Source: a candidate division TA06 bacterium 32_111
GTDB lineage: Bacteria > Hydrothermota > 32-111
Length of the DNA stretch: 64,000 bases
NCBI GenBank assembly: GCA_001508335.1
Contig: LGFX01000008.1
Coordinates: 58,187 to 122,186 of the forward strand
Direction of reading: 5' to 3'
The position numbers and the translations under genes are program-made. This document shows positions 1 to 9,648 of the stretch, one piece after another. Each line of letters starts with the position of its first letter. The first letter of the stretch is position 1. A model generated the notes under the pieces. It saw nothing but the letters and a program-made list of their open reading frames with translations. It had not been told where the DNA came from and did not search any database.

Positions 1-1
1 A

Positions 2-1210
2 GTTGGTTTTCCGGTTTATGGAATAGATCGTATCAAGCAAAAGGTTGAATTACTCATAAAAGGTAAATCTTATATAATTGATGTTGATGAGAAGGATGTT
101 AAAAATGTAGTGGGAGAAAAATTTTTCCCAACTACCGATTACTCTGTTATAAACAAGTCGGATTGTGTCCTTATAGCAGTTCCAACACCTCTTCAAAAAA
201 GTAAAGACCCTGATGTTTCATATATCACAGCTGCGATGGATGAGGTTGTAAAATATCTCCATAAGGACATGCTGATAGTTCTTGAATCTACAACCTATCC
301 AGGAACTACGAGAGAACTAATTGCTGAGAGAATTTCAAAGTATGGTTACAAAATAGGTAAAGATTTCTTCGTCGCTTTTTCACCTGAAAGGGTTGACCCA
401 GGTAACCCAAAATATAATACAAAAAACACTCCGAAAGTTGTTGGTGGAATAACTGGTAAAGATACACTCATAACAAGAATGTTGTATGAACAGGTTATTG
501 AAAAGATTGTAACTGTTGATTCTCCAGAGGAAGCCGAGATGGTAAAACTTTTGGAAAACACATTTAGAGCAGTAAATATAGGACTTGTTAATGAACTCGC
601 TATTATGTGCCACAGGATGGGTATAGATATATGGAACGTTATTGAAGCAGCATCCTCTAAACCTTTCGGTTTTATGCCTTTCTATCCTGGGCCTGGCATA
701 GGAGGCCATTGCATTCCTCTTGATCCCATGTATCTATCTTGGAAAGCAAAGATGTACGATTACTATAACAGATTCATAGAACTCGCTTCAGATGTAAATT
801 CTAATATGCCAAGATTCGTTTTGAATAAAGTTTCCGAGATATTGAACAAATATAAAAAAACTCTAAACGGATCGAAGGTCCTTCTTATGGGGATCACATA
901 TAAAAAAGATATAGATGATCTTAGGGAATCACCCGCTCTTGAAGTTTACCACCTTTTGAAAGAGATGGGGGCTTTAATTACAGTTTACGATCCTATGGTA
1001 AACAGTTTTATAGACGAGAAAGGAGAACATAGAAAGGTTAAAGTTAAAAAAAATATAAGTGGAAATGAGGTTAAAAAATTCGATTGTGTTATTTTGCTTA
1101 CAAACCATTCTTCTTTCGATTACAGAATGATAGCAAAAAATGCAAAAATAATATTCGATACGAGAAATGGTTTCAAAGAGATCAAAAGTAAAAAGATAAT
1201 AAAACTTTAA
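2..1210 (+). CDS. Nucleotide-sugar dehydrogenase (UDP-ManNAc/UDP-GlcNAc dehydrogenase family), 5' truncated by window edge
   Basis: Frame is open from base 2 (VGFPVYGIDRIKQKVELLIKG...), upstream of the listed ATG at 110; ESTTYPGTT, FSPERVDPGN, PFGFMPFYPGPGIGGHCIPLDP motifs of the UDPGDH family. Confidence 0.9.
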   Translation, partial: VGFPVYGIDRIKQKVELLIKGKSYIIDVDEKDVKNVVGEKFFPTTDYSVINKSDCVLIAVPTPLQKSKDPDVSYITAAMDEVVKYLHKDMLIVLESTTYPGTTRELIAERISKYGYKIGKDFFVAFSPERVDPGNPKYNTKNTPKVVGGITGKDTLITRMLYEQVIEKIVTVDSPEEAEMVKLLENTFRAVNIGLVNELAIMCHRMGIDIWNVIEAASSKPFGFMPFYPGPGIGGHCIPLDPMYLSWKAKMYDYYNRFIELASDVNSNMPRFVLNKVSEILNKYKKTLNGSKVLLMGITYKKDIDDLRESPALEVYHLLKEMGALITVYDPMVNSFIDEKGEHRKVKVKKNISGNEVKKFDCVILLTNHSSFDYRMIAKNAKIIFDTRNGFKEIKSKKIIKL

Positions 1211-1219
1211 GGAGATTTT

Positions 1220-3388
1220 ATGCCGGAGAGGGTTGTAGAAGATGAAGGAAAGGAGTTAAAAACATATTTTTTCCTCTTGCTTGAGAATAAAATTCTGTTT
1301 TTAACAACCTTCTTCATCGTTATAGCACTGGTATTTATAGTTACAAAGGTTACAAAGCCAACGTACCAGTCAACAGCTTTAATACTTATAGAAACATCCG
1401 ATAAGGGACTTTCTTTTTTACCGATTACTGACATGAATCCAAGGAAGACTGTGATAAACAACCATATTGAGATGATCCAATCGAGAACACTTTTTGAAAG
1501 GGTTGAGAATGCAATTTCAAATAGTGGTTATATGGATTCTCTTTTTATAGGGAAGTATAAAGAAAAAGAGGGAAGGATCTCCTACCTTAGGAAAAACCTT
1601 ATGGTTATCCCTGTAAAAGATACAGATATTTTAAAAATCGTCTATAACGATAGAACCCCTGAGGATGCCTTTTACATTACTAAAATCATTGTTGATCAGT
1701 ATTACAATATAAACCTTGAAATGACAAGGGGAGAACTAAGCGAAGTTAGAAAGTTTCTTGAAGAACAACTTGTTAAAATTGAAAGTGATCTTCAAAAGAA
1801 TGAGGAGAATTTAAAGAAGTTTAAAGAGAACAACTCTATAATTGAACTATCTGAGGAGACTTCAAAACTTGTTGAGATGATCTCTAACTTCGAAGGTCAA
1901 AAAAAACAGTACTTTGTTGAAAGAGAGATGCTTTTATCAAAACTGACCTATCTTAAGGAGAATCTTTCCCAGTCTAATAAAATGATAGCAGAAGGTTTTT
2001 TGAACGAACTCGATCCTTTCCTTGAAAGATCCAAAAGAGAACTCGATTCTCTACAATCAAACTATGCCTATTTCCTTTCAATAGGTTATGATACTACACA
2101 TCCGAAGATGAAGGAAATTAAAACGAGAGTTGAAAATTTAAAAAATAACATTATCCAAAACAGCAAAACTTCATTTCAGAAAAAATATTTTGCTTCCAAT
2201 CCTCTTGATTACTCTAAAAATCTTATGGATGAAATCATTACAGTTCAACTTGATGTGAAAGTAAAGGAATCTATGATAGAGGCTTTTAACAATGTTTTAA
2301 AAATATTTGAAGAGAAGATGAAAAAAATTCCATTTCAGGAACTTATGCTTGCAAGGCTTGAAAGAAACAAGAAAGTATCTGAAGAACTATATCTTATGTT
2401 GAAGGGGAAATTTGAAGAAGCCAAGGTAGCTGAAGCAGGGAAATTGGGGTCTGTAAAAATAATTGATAAGCCTGTTTTAAACAAAAGCCCTGTTCTTCCT
2501 AAAAAGAACAGGAACTATCTTTTCGGATTTTTTCTCGCTTTAATATTGGGGGTTGGTATTGTTTTTCTTAAAGAATATATTGATGACTCTGTCAAAGATA
2601 TTGATGAGATCGAGAGAGAACTTAAAATAAACATAATAGGAAATATACCTTCGATCAAAATCAAAAATGGGAAACAGGTTTCTGCTGAAAAGGGGAAACT
2701 TTTAACCGAACTTCCCGAGAATTCACCTATTGTTGAATCTTACAAAATTTTAAGAACCAACCTTTTATACCATTCTGATGGAAAAGAGCCCCCAAAAGTT
2801 GTAGTAGTTACATCCGCAACAAAAGGTGAAGGGAAATCTACAACAGCATCAAACCTCGGTATCGTTATGGCTCAACTTGATAAAAAGGTACTTTTGATAG
2901 ATGGTGATCTCAGAAGACCAGTTTTAGATAAAATGTTTAAAATTAATTTTGATAAAGGTTTCACGAACTTATTGAAAGGTGAAATATCAGTTGAAGATGT
3001 TATATATTCAAGTGGAATAGATAACCTTTGGATAATTCCATTTGGTGAAAGAACATCACATTCAACTGAACTTCTTGAGGGGAGAATAACAAAAAAGATT
3101 TTTGAACAGTTAAGGAATATGTTCGATTTCATTGTAATTGATACTTCTCCTGTTCTTTCAGTTGCTGATCCTACAATAATTTCAAGGTTGTCGGATGGAT
3201 TACTTTGGGTAGTTCAATTCAAAAAGGCTAAAAAAAGAGAATTACACTACACAAAAAAATTGTTGAAGAATTTGAATATACCTGTAATTGGTTTTGTTTT
3301 CAACAATATCAACACTGAAAGTTTTTATGGAAAATATTACTACTATCACTACTATTACCATTATCACACAAAAGAAGGTGAAAGATGA
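1220..3388 (+). CDS. Wzz/Wzc-type polysaccharide co-polymerase with C-terminal bacterial tyrosine kinase (BY-kinase)
   Basis: Two TM segments flanking coiled-coil; Walker A TSATKGEGKSTTASNLG; VLLIDGDLRRP Walker A'; C-terminal tyrosine cluster YGKYYYYHYYYHYH. Confidence 0.93.
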   Translation: MPERVVEDEGKELKTYFFLLLENKILFLTTFFIVIALVFIVTKVTKPTYQSTALILIETSDKGLSFLPITDMNPRKTVINNHIEMIQSRTLFERVENAISNSGYMDSLFIGKYKEKEGRISYLRKNLMVIPVKDTDILKIVYNDRTPEDAFYITKIIVDQYYNINLEMTRGELSEVRKFLEEQLVKIESDLQKNEENLKKFKENNSIIELSEETSKLVEMISNFEGQKKQYFVEREMLLSKLTYLKENLSQSNKMIAEGFLNELDPFLERSKRELDSLQSNYAYFLSIGYDTTHPKMKEIKTRVENLKNNIIQNSKTSFQKKYFASNPLDYSKNLMDEIITVQLDVKVKESMIEAFNNVLKIFEEKMKKIPFQELMLARLERNKKVSEELYLMLKGKFEEAKVAEAGKLGSVKIIDKPVLNKSPVLPKKNRNYLFGFFLALILGVGIVFLKEYIDDSVKDIDEIERELKINIIGNIPSIKIKNGKQVSAEKGKLLTELPENSPIVESYKILRTNLLYHSDGKEPPKVVVVTSATKGEGKSTTASNLGIVMAQLDKKVLLIDGDLRRPVLDKMFKINFDKGFTNLLKGEISVEDVIYSSGIDNLWIIPFGERTSHSTELLEGRITKKIFEQLRNMFDFIVIDTSPVLSVADPTIISRLSDGLLWVVQFKKAKKRELHYTKKLLKNLNIPVIGFVFNNINTESFYGKYYYYHYYYHYHTKEGER

Positions 3389-4707
3389 AAATCGCGGTTT
3401 TTGGTTTAGGTTATGTTGGTATCATTTCTGCTGCCTGTCTTGCAGAGCAGGGATATAAGGTCATAGGAGTCGAGGTAAACGATATAAAGATAAATGAAGT
3501 GAACAATGGCAGATCTCCCATAGTTGAACCTTACGTTAACGAGATTGTTTCAAAAGTGGTAAAATCAGGGAACCTTGAGGCAACAGATGATTTTGAGTCT
3601 GCAGTTAAGAATTCAAACATAGCCTTGATCTGTGTTGGAACGCCATCTTCTGAAACGGGAGAGGTTGATCTTTCATTCATTTTCAAAACTGCACAGCAGA
3701 TTGCTGATGCTTTGAGAAAAAAGGAAAATTTTGAGAGTGAGTATGTGATCCTTATAAGATCTACCTCGATGCCCGGAACGGTTGATAAATTTGCAGAGGT
3801 TGTCCAAAGTATAAGCGGTAAAAAAAGAAAAAAAGATTTCGATGTTGTTTCCAACCCTGAATTTTTAAGAGAAGGGAATGCTGTAAACGATTTTTACAAT
3901 CCACCTTTTACTCTTTTAGGTTGTGAATGCGAACGGAGTGAAAAAATTGTAAGGCAGATTTATTCTTTTCTTGAAGCACCTTTTATTGTGACATCTGTAA
4001 AAACAGCAGAAATGTTGAAATATGTTAACAACACTTTCCATGGTTTAAAGGTTGGCTTCGCAAATGAAATTGCAAGGATTTGCAGAAAGAAGGGGATCGA
4101 TAGTAGGGAGGTGATGGAACTTTTCCTTCTGGATAAGAAACTCAACATTTCTGAATATTATCTTAGACCAGGTTTTGCATTTGGTGGTTCATGTCTACCA
4201 AAAGATGTTAGGGCTTTATCTTACGAATCGAAAAAGAATGGTTTGTCTTTACCTATAATAGAAAATATTATGAATTCGAACAGTCTACATATTGAATGGG
4301 CTTTCGATATAATTTTAAAAGAAAAGGTTACAAATATTGGTGTAATGGGGATTACATTCAAAAATGGAACTGATGATCTCAGAGAATCTCCAGCAGTTGT
4401 TCTTGTTGAGAAACTCCTTGGGAAAGGTAAAAACGTTTTAGTGTATGATGAAAATGTACGATTATCAAAACTTGTTGGTTCCAACAGAGAATATATTGAA
4501 AGGGAAATAAAACATATTTCAGAAATTCTAATTGAGGATCAAGAAAAATTTTTGGATAGTGTGGATCTTGTTGTTATAACAAACAGGGAAAATTCTTATA
4601 GGGAACTCTTAAATTCCTATCAAAAAAAGGAACTTATCATAGTTGACCTTGTTAACATTTTTCCAGAAAAGAGAAGTTCAAAAAATTACAAAGGAATCGG
4701 CTGGTGA
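3385..4707 (+). CDS. UDP-glucose/GDP-mannose 6-dehydrogenase family protein
   Basis: N-term MKIAVFGLGYVGIISAACLAEQGYKVIGVE; PEFLREGNAV; RPGFAFGGSCLPKD catalytic Cys motif; ATGA overlap with preceding kinase gene. Confidence 0.93.
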   Translation: MKIAVFGLGYVGIISAACLAEQGYKVIGVEVNDIKINEVNNGRSPIVEPYVNEIVSKVVKSGNLEATDDFESAVKNSNIALICVGTPSSETGEVDLSFIFKTAQQIADALRKKENFESEYVILIRSTSMPGTVDKFAEVVQSISGKKRKKDFDVVSNPEFLREGNAVNDFYNPPFTLLGCECERSEKIVRQIYSFLEAPFIVTSVKTAEMLKYVNNTFHGLKVGFANEIARICRKKGIDSREVMELFLLDKKLNISEYYLRPGFAFGGSCLPKDVRALSYESKKNGLSLPIIENIMNSNSLHIEWAFDIILKEKVTNIGVMGITFKNGTDDLRESPAVVLVEKLLGKGKNVLVYDENVRLSKLVGSNREYIEREIKHISEILIEDQEKFLDSVDLVVITNRENSYRELLNSYQKKELIIVDLVNIFPEKRSSKNYKGIGW

Positions 4708-5645
4708 AAGTAACGGTTATAACAGGTTGTGCAGGTTTTATTGGGACTAACCTATCTCTAAAACTTTTGAAAAAAGGTGAGAACATTTTAGGGATAGATA
4801 ATCTATCATCAGGTTCCGAAAGAAATTTAAAAATTTTGAGAAAATATAAAAATTTTGAATTTTTAAAAAAGGATGTTTCGAAAAAGATAAAAATAGAGTA
4901 TAAAAACATAGATAAAATTTTTCATCTCGCTTCAATGGCTTCACCAAAATTTTACCAGAGGTATCCTTTAGAAACTTTGAAAACAAACTTTACAGGAACT
5001 TTGAACATGCTTGAGGTTGCAAAAAAAACGAAATCGAAGTTTATTTTCAGTTCAACCTCTGAAATATATGGTGATCCACTTGTTCATCCGCAGAGTGAAA
5101 ACTATTGGGGGAACGTTAACCCCATCGGAATAAGATCCTGCTATGATGAGGGAAAAAGAGTCGCAGAAACTTTGACTTTTGAATATTTTAGGAATTTCAA
5201 AGTTAAAGTTAAAGTCTGTAGGATATTCAACACTTATGGCAAATTTATGTCTAAAGATGATGGTAGGGTAGTATCCAATTTTATTGTTCAGGCATTGAAA
5301 AATGAAGATATTACGGTTTATGGAGATGGTAACCAAACCAGATCCTTCTGTCATATTGATGATCTTTTAAATGGTTTAATCAGTTTAAGTGATAGCAAAG
5401 ATGATTTTACAGGACCTGTAAACCTTGGTTCTGAAGAGGAGATCAAAATAATCGATCTTGCAAAGATGGTTATAAAATTGACAGGGTCACAATCGAAAAT
5501 AGTTTTTAAAGATCTACCTAAAGATGATCCTGTGAAAAGGAAACCTGATCTTTCTCTTGCAAAAAAAGTTTTAAAATATAAAAACAGTGTTCCCATTGAA
5601 ATGGGGATTTTAGAAACGATAGAGTATTTTAGAGGTGCATTATGA
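4704..5645 (+). CDS. NAD-dependent epimerase/dehydratase (UDP-glucuronate decarboxylase-like SDR); GTG start
   Basis: TGCAGFIGTNLSLKLL Rossmann; SSTSEIYGDPLVHPQ; SCYDEGKRVAE (YxxxK); RIFNTYGKFM. Confidence 0.9.
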   Translation: MKVTVITGCAGFIGTNLSLKLLKKGENILGIDNLSSGSERNLKILRKYKNFEFLKKDVSKKIKIEYKNIDKIFHLASMASPKFYQRYPLETLKTNFTGTLNMLEVAKKTKSKFIFSSTSEIYGDPLVHPQSENYWGNVNPIGIRSCYDEGKRVAETLTFEYFRNFKVKVKVCRIFNTYGKFMSKDDGRVVSNFIVQALKNEDITVYGDGNQTRSFCHIDDLLNGLISLSDSKDDFTGPVNLGSEEEIKIIDLAKMVIKLTGSQSKIVFKDLPKDDPVKRKPDLSLAKKVLKYKNSVPIEMGILETIEYFRGAL

Positions 5646-6667
5646 TTAGGGTTGGTCTTGTTGGATGTGGAAGAATATCTGAGAAACATTTTGAAGTTTA
5701 TGAGAATTTTAAAGATAGGATAAAATTGGTTTCCGTATGTGATATAGTTTTGGAAAAAGCAAAAAAAGTTTCTGAGAGATTTTCCGTTCCATACTACAAA
5801 AATTTGGGAGATATGATTTCAAAAGAGAGTATGGATCTACTCGCGATATGTACCCCTTCAGGTCTACATCCAATTCAAGGCATTATGGCTGCCCAAAAAA
5901 AGATAAACGTTTTAACTGAAAAACCGATGGCTGTAAATCTGAAGGATGCTGATAAACTCATCTCCGAATGCAGAAAGAATAGAGTGAAACTTTTTGTTGT
6001 AAAGCAAAACAGGTTGAATCCTACCGTACAACTTCTAAAAAGAGCTATAGAGAAGAATAGATTTGAAAAAATATATTTTATAAACTCAACTGTATTCTGG
6101 AATAGACCTCAGGAATATTACGACCAGGCTAAATGGAGAGGAACTTGGAAATATGATGGAGGAGCATTTTTAAATCAAGCATCCCATTATGTTGATCTTA
6201 TGGTCTGGCTTGGAGGTGAAGTAAAAGAGGTGGTTTCAATAACAGCAAGACTTGCAAGAAAAATTGAGGCTGAAGATTCTGGAGGCGCAGTCATAAGATA
6301 CAGAAATGGGGCTTTAGGTGTTTTGCAGGTAACAATGCTTACATATCCAAGAAACTATGAGGGGTCTATAACGGTTATTGGAGAAAAGGGAACGGTTAAA
6401 ATTGGTGGAACAGCTTTAAACAGAATAGAAAAATGGGAATTCGAAAAGTACGATGACGACGATGCTTTGATTGAAAAGGTAAACTACGTGCCCAAAAATG
6501 TTTACGGTGAAGGTCATTTCGCATACTATGACAATGTCTTGAATTCTCTTGAAAAGGATGGTTCTCCTTTAACCGATGGGGATGAGGGGAGAAAATCTTT
6601 AGAACTTATTATGGCAATATATGAAGCTTCCAAAAAAGGAAAAAAAATCTCTCTTAAGAAAAAATAA
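5642..6667 (+). CDS. Gfo/Idh/MocA family oxidoreductase (WlbA/WbpB-like)
   Basis: GLVGCGRISEKHFEVY; LAICTPSGLHPIQGIMAAQKKINVLTEKPMA signature; FLNQASHYVDLMVWLGG. Confidence 0.9.
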   Translation: MIRVGLVGCGRISEKHFEVYENFKDRIKLVSVCDIVLEKAKKVSERFSVPYYKNLGDMISKESMDLLAICTPSGLHPIQGIMAAQKKINVLTEKPMAVNLKDADKLISECRKNRVKLFVVKQNRLNPTVQLLKRAIEKNRFEKIYFINSTVFWNRPQEYYDQAKWRGTWKYDGGAFLNQASHYVDLMVWLGGEVKEVVSITARLARKIEAEDSGGAVIRYRNGALGVLQVTMLTYPRNYEGSITVIGEKGTVKIGGTALNRIEKWEFEKYDDDDALIEKVNYVPKNVYGEGHFAYYDNVLNSLEKDGSPLTDGDEGRKSLELIMAIYEASKKGKKISLKKK

Positions 6668-6668
6668 T

Positions 6669-7829
6669 ATGAAGATCCCTTTATCGAATTTATATTTGAA
6701 AGGAAATGAAAAAAAGTATGTTGATAAGTTACTTAAAAATGGCAAACTCAGCATGGGAGAGTTCACTGAAAAGTTTGAAAATATTTTTAAGGATTACATT
6801 GGAAGAAAATTTGCGTTGGTGGTTTCTTCTGGGACTGCCGGTTTGTTTTTACTCTTGAAAGCTTCTGGTATAAAAGATGGTGATGAGATTATAACTACCC
6901 CATTTTCCTTTATAGCATCTTCAAACGTCATACTCCACTCTAACGCTACACCAGTTTTTGTTGATATTGATGAAAAAACTTTTTGTATATCATCTATTCT
7001 TATTGAAGAGAAGATAAAAAAAGATTACAGAAAAAAAGGTAAAAATATAGTTAACAAAAAAAGTGGAAAAATATTAAAGGGAGTACTTTCCGTTGATATA
7101 CTTGGAAACGTCTGTGACTATGAAAAATTGGAAGAGTTATGCAAAGAGTATAACCTCACCCTTTTTGAGGATTCATCGGAATCCCTTGGGAGTGAAATAA
7201 ATGGGAAAAGATCTGGAATTTTTGGGAAAGGTTCCGTTTTTGCTTTCTATCCTAACAAACAGATAACAACAGGTGAGGGTGGAATCATATTAACTGATGA
7301 CGAAAAACTTTACAGTTATATAAAAGCTTTGAGGAATCAGGGAAGGGTTGAAGGTGATCCTAACTATATCCATAGATACCTTGGATACAACTTTAGGGTT
7401 AGTGATATTAACTCCGCTATAGGTTTTGGTCAGATGGAAATTTTAGATGAAATTTTAAAAAAAAGGAATCTGGTTGCAAAAAGATATTTTAAAATGCTTA
7501 AAGATATAGATGGAATAAAATTGCCTTCAATTCTTAAAGGTCAAAAAAATTCATGGTTTCTTTTCTATATTCTTGTTGATCCAAATATAAGGGATAATTT
7601 TATAGATTTTTTAAATAGAAATGGTGTATCCTCAAAGAGGTATTTTTATCCAATTCATCTCCAACCATTCTATAAAACAAAATTTGGTTATAAAAGAGGG
7701 GATTTCCCCATAAGTGAAAAAATATCGGATCAATTGATTGCAATACCTTTTTACACAAATATGAAATATAGGGAGCAGTTATATGTCTATAAAAAATTTA
7801 AAGAGTTTTTTGAAAGAAAATCTTTTTAG
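6669..7829 (+). CDS. DegT/DnrJ/EryC1/StrS family PLP aminotransferase
   Basis: Start moved from 6621 to ATG 6669 (MKIPLSNLYLKGNEKKYVDKLL); FEDSSESLGSE, FAFYPNKQITTGEGG PLP-lysine motif. Confidence 0.9.
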   Translation: MKIPLSNLYLKGNEKKYVDKLLKNGKLSMGEFTEKFENIFKDYIGRKFALVVSSGTAGLFLLLKASGIKDGDEIITTPFSFIASSNVILHSNATPVFVDIDEKTFCISSILIEEKIKKDYRKKGKNIVNKKSGKILKGVLSVDILGNVCDYEKLEELCKEYNLTLFEDSSESLGSEINGKRSGIFGKGSVFAFYPNKQITTGEGGIILTDDEKLYSYIKALRNQGRVEGDPNYIHRYLGYNFRVSDINSAIGFGQMEILDEILKKRNLVAKRYFKMLKDIDGIKLPSILKGQKNSWFLFYILVDPNIRDNFIDFLNRNGVSSKRYFYPIHLQPFYKTKFGYKRGDFPISEKISDQLIAIPFYTNMKYREQLYVYKKFKEFFERKSF

Positions 7830-9648
7830 ACCCAACTATTTTAAAAGGGCTATCTTTTTTGTGTTTTTCGATTTTATTTTATTTACCTTTTCATATTTTA
7901 TCTCTTTCAGTTTACGGTTCAGTATTGGTGAAGTTTTTTCAAATTTTCATCTCTATATAAAATTTTTCCCAATATTTATCTTCTCTAAAATTTTATTCCT
8001 TCTGATTTTTGATATATACTCTTTCAACTGGAGATACTTTTCTTTCAACGATGCTTTGAAAGTCGTTTTCTCTTTGACAATATCTCAGATAATCTCCTTC
8101 TATATTTCCCTTATTTTTCTTAAAAAGGAGATCCTATCTTTTTTACCAAGGTCTGTATTCTTTCTCGATTATTTTCTTTCACTATGGTTTCTGTTGACTC
8201 TGAGAAGTTTAAAAAGGTTTTACATCTCTTTCCAAGGGAAAAGGGGTATTGAAAAGAGAAAAAAGATAATAATTTATGGTGCAGGTGATGCTGGTGAACA
8301 GATAGCAAGGGATATGCTATCAAGGAAAAGTGATTACAATCCTATACTTTTTATAGATGATGACCCAAAGAAAAAAGGAAATACCATTCATGGGTTAAAG
8401 GTTGTAGGAAGTTTAGATAACATAAAAAGTGTTATGAAAGAAAATGGTTGTTACACTGTTCTTATAGCGATTCCATCTATGGATAGTGAAAATTTGAGAA
8501 GGATCTATCAGAGTTTGGAAAAGAGTGGTTGTAAAGAGATAAAGATTCTTCCTTCAATGGATAGTATTGTGGATGGTAAAGTTTCTTCAAAAGATGTGAA
8601 AAATATAGATATAACAGATCTTCTTGGAAGGGAAAAAGTAACTTATGACCTTGATCTAATTTGTGAATACTTAAAAGGTGAAAATGTTCTTGTAACAGGA
8701 GCTGCCGGATCGATAGGGAGTGAAATTGTTAATCAGGTTGTTAAATTTAACGCATCTAAGATTTACGCTCTCGATATAAATGAAACTGAACTTTTTTACT
8801 TAAAAGAAAGGATGAAAAGAAAATACTCAAAAGAGATAGAGATGGTTCTGGCTGATGTGAGAGATTTTGATCTTCTTGAAAAACTTATAGAAAAAGAAAA
8901 AATCTCTTTTCTTTTTCATACCGCTGCATTAAAGCATGTTCCTATATGTGAAAATTTCCCATACGAGGCTGTTAAAACCAACATTCTTGGAACTTTTAAT
9001 CTTGTAAAAGCCGCTAAAGGAAAGGTGAAAAAGTTTCTTTACATATCTACCGATAAAGCTGTAAAGCCAAAATCTGTTATGGGAGCGACAAAAAGGATAG
9101 GTGAAATTATAGTTATCTCTCAAAAAGATCCTAAAACAAAATTTTTTTCTGTTAGGTTCGGAAACGTTTTAGGCTCAAGGGGTAGTGTTATTCCTATTTT
9201 CGAAGAGCAGATAAAAAACGGAGGTCCATTAACTGTTACAGACAAGAATATGACTAGATATTTTATGACAATACAGGAGGCAGTTACGTTATGTCTTGAA
9301 GCAACAGGAATCGCTGAAGGAGGTGAAACCTTTATGCTCGACATGGGAAAACCTGTAAAGATAAACGATGTTGCTGAAAATATTATTAGAATGTATGGAT
9401 ACACTCCTCACAAAGATATAAAAATAGTTTATACTGGAATAAGAAAGGGTGAAAAACTTCATGAGGAACTTTACTCTGAAGATGATAAAATAGAAAAAAC
9501 TCGATTTGAAAAAATCTATAAATTGGTATTTTTCAACGATAAAATCGAAGAGCAAAATGTTGAAAAGATGGTAGAGGATTTTAAAGATTCTGATGGAAAA
9601 GTTATTGACATTTTAAAGTCTTATATAAAAGATTTCAAATATGAGTGA
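7783..9648 (+). CDS. CapD/FlaA1-like nucleotide-sugar 4,6-dehydratase/epimerase with N-terminal TM region
   Basis: 4 predicted TM segments, then GAGDAGEQIARDML and VLVTGAAGSIGSEIVNQVV Rossmann motifs; STDKAVKPKSVMGATKRIGE; 47-nt overlap with upstream gene. Confidence 0.92.
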   Translation: MSIKNLKSFLKENLFRPNYFKRAIFFVFFDFILFTFSYFISFSLRFSIGEVFSNFHLYIKFFPIFIFSKILFLLIFDIYSFNWRYFSFNDALKVVFSLTISQIISFYISLIFLKKEILSFLPRSVFFLDYFLSLWFLLTLRSLKRFYISFQGKRGIEKRKKIIIYGAGDAGEQIARDMLSRKSDYNPILFIDDDPKKKGNTIHGLKVVGSLDNIKSVMKENGCYTVLIAIPSMDSENLRRIYQSLEKSGCKEIKILPSMDSIVDGKVSSKDVKNIDITDLLGREKVTYDLDLICEYLKGENVLVTGAAGSIGSEIVNQVVKFNASKIYALDINETELFYLKERMKRKYSKEIEMVLADVRDFDLLEKLIEKEKISFLFHTAALKHVPICENFPYEAVKTNILGTFNLVKAAKGKVKKFLYISTDKAVKPKSVMGATKRIGEIIVISQKDPKTKFFSVRFGNVLGSRGSVIPIFEEQIKNGGPLTVTDKNMTRYFMTIQEAVTLCLEATGIAEGGETFMLDMGKPVKINDVAENIIRMYGYTPHKDIKIVYTGIRKGEKLHEELYSEDDKIEKTRFEKIYKLVFFNDKIEEQNVEKMVEDFKDSDGKVIDILKSYIKDFKYE

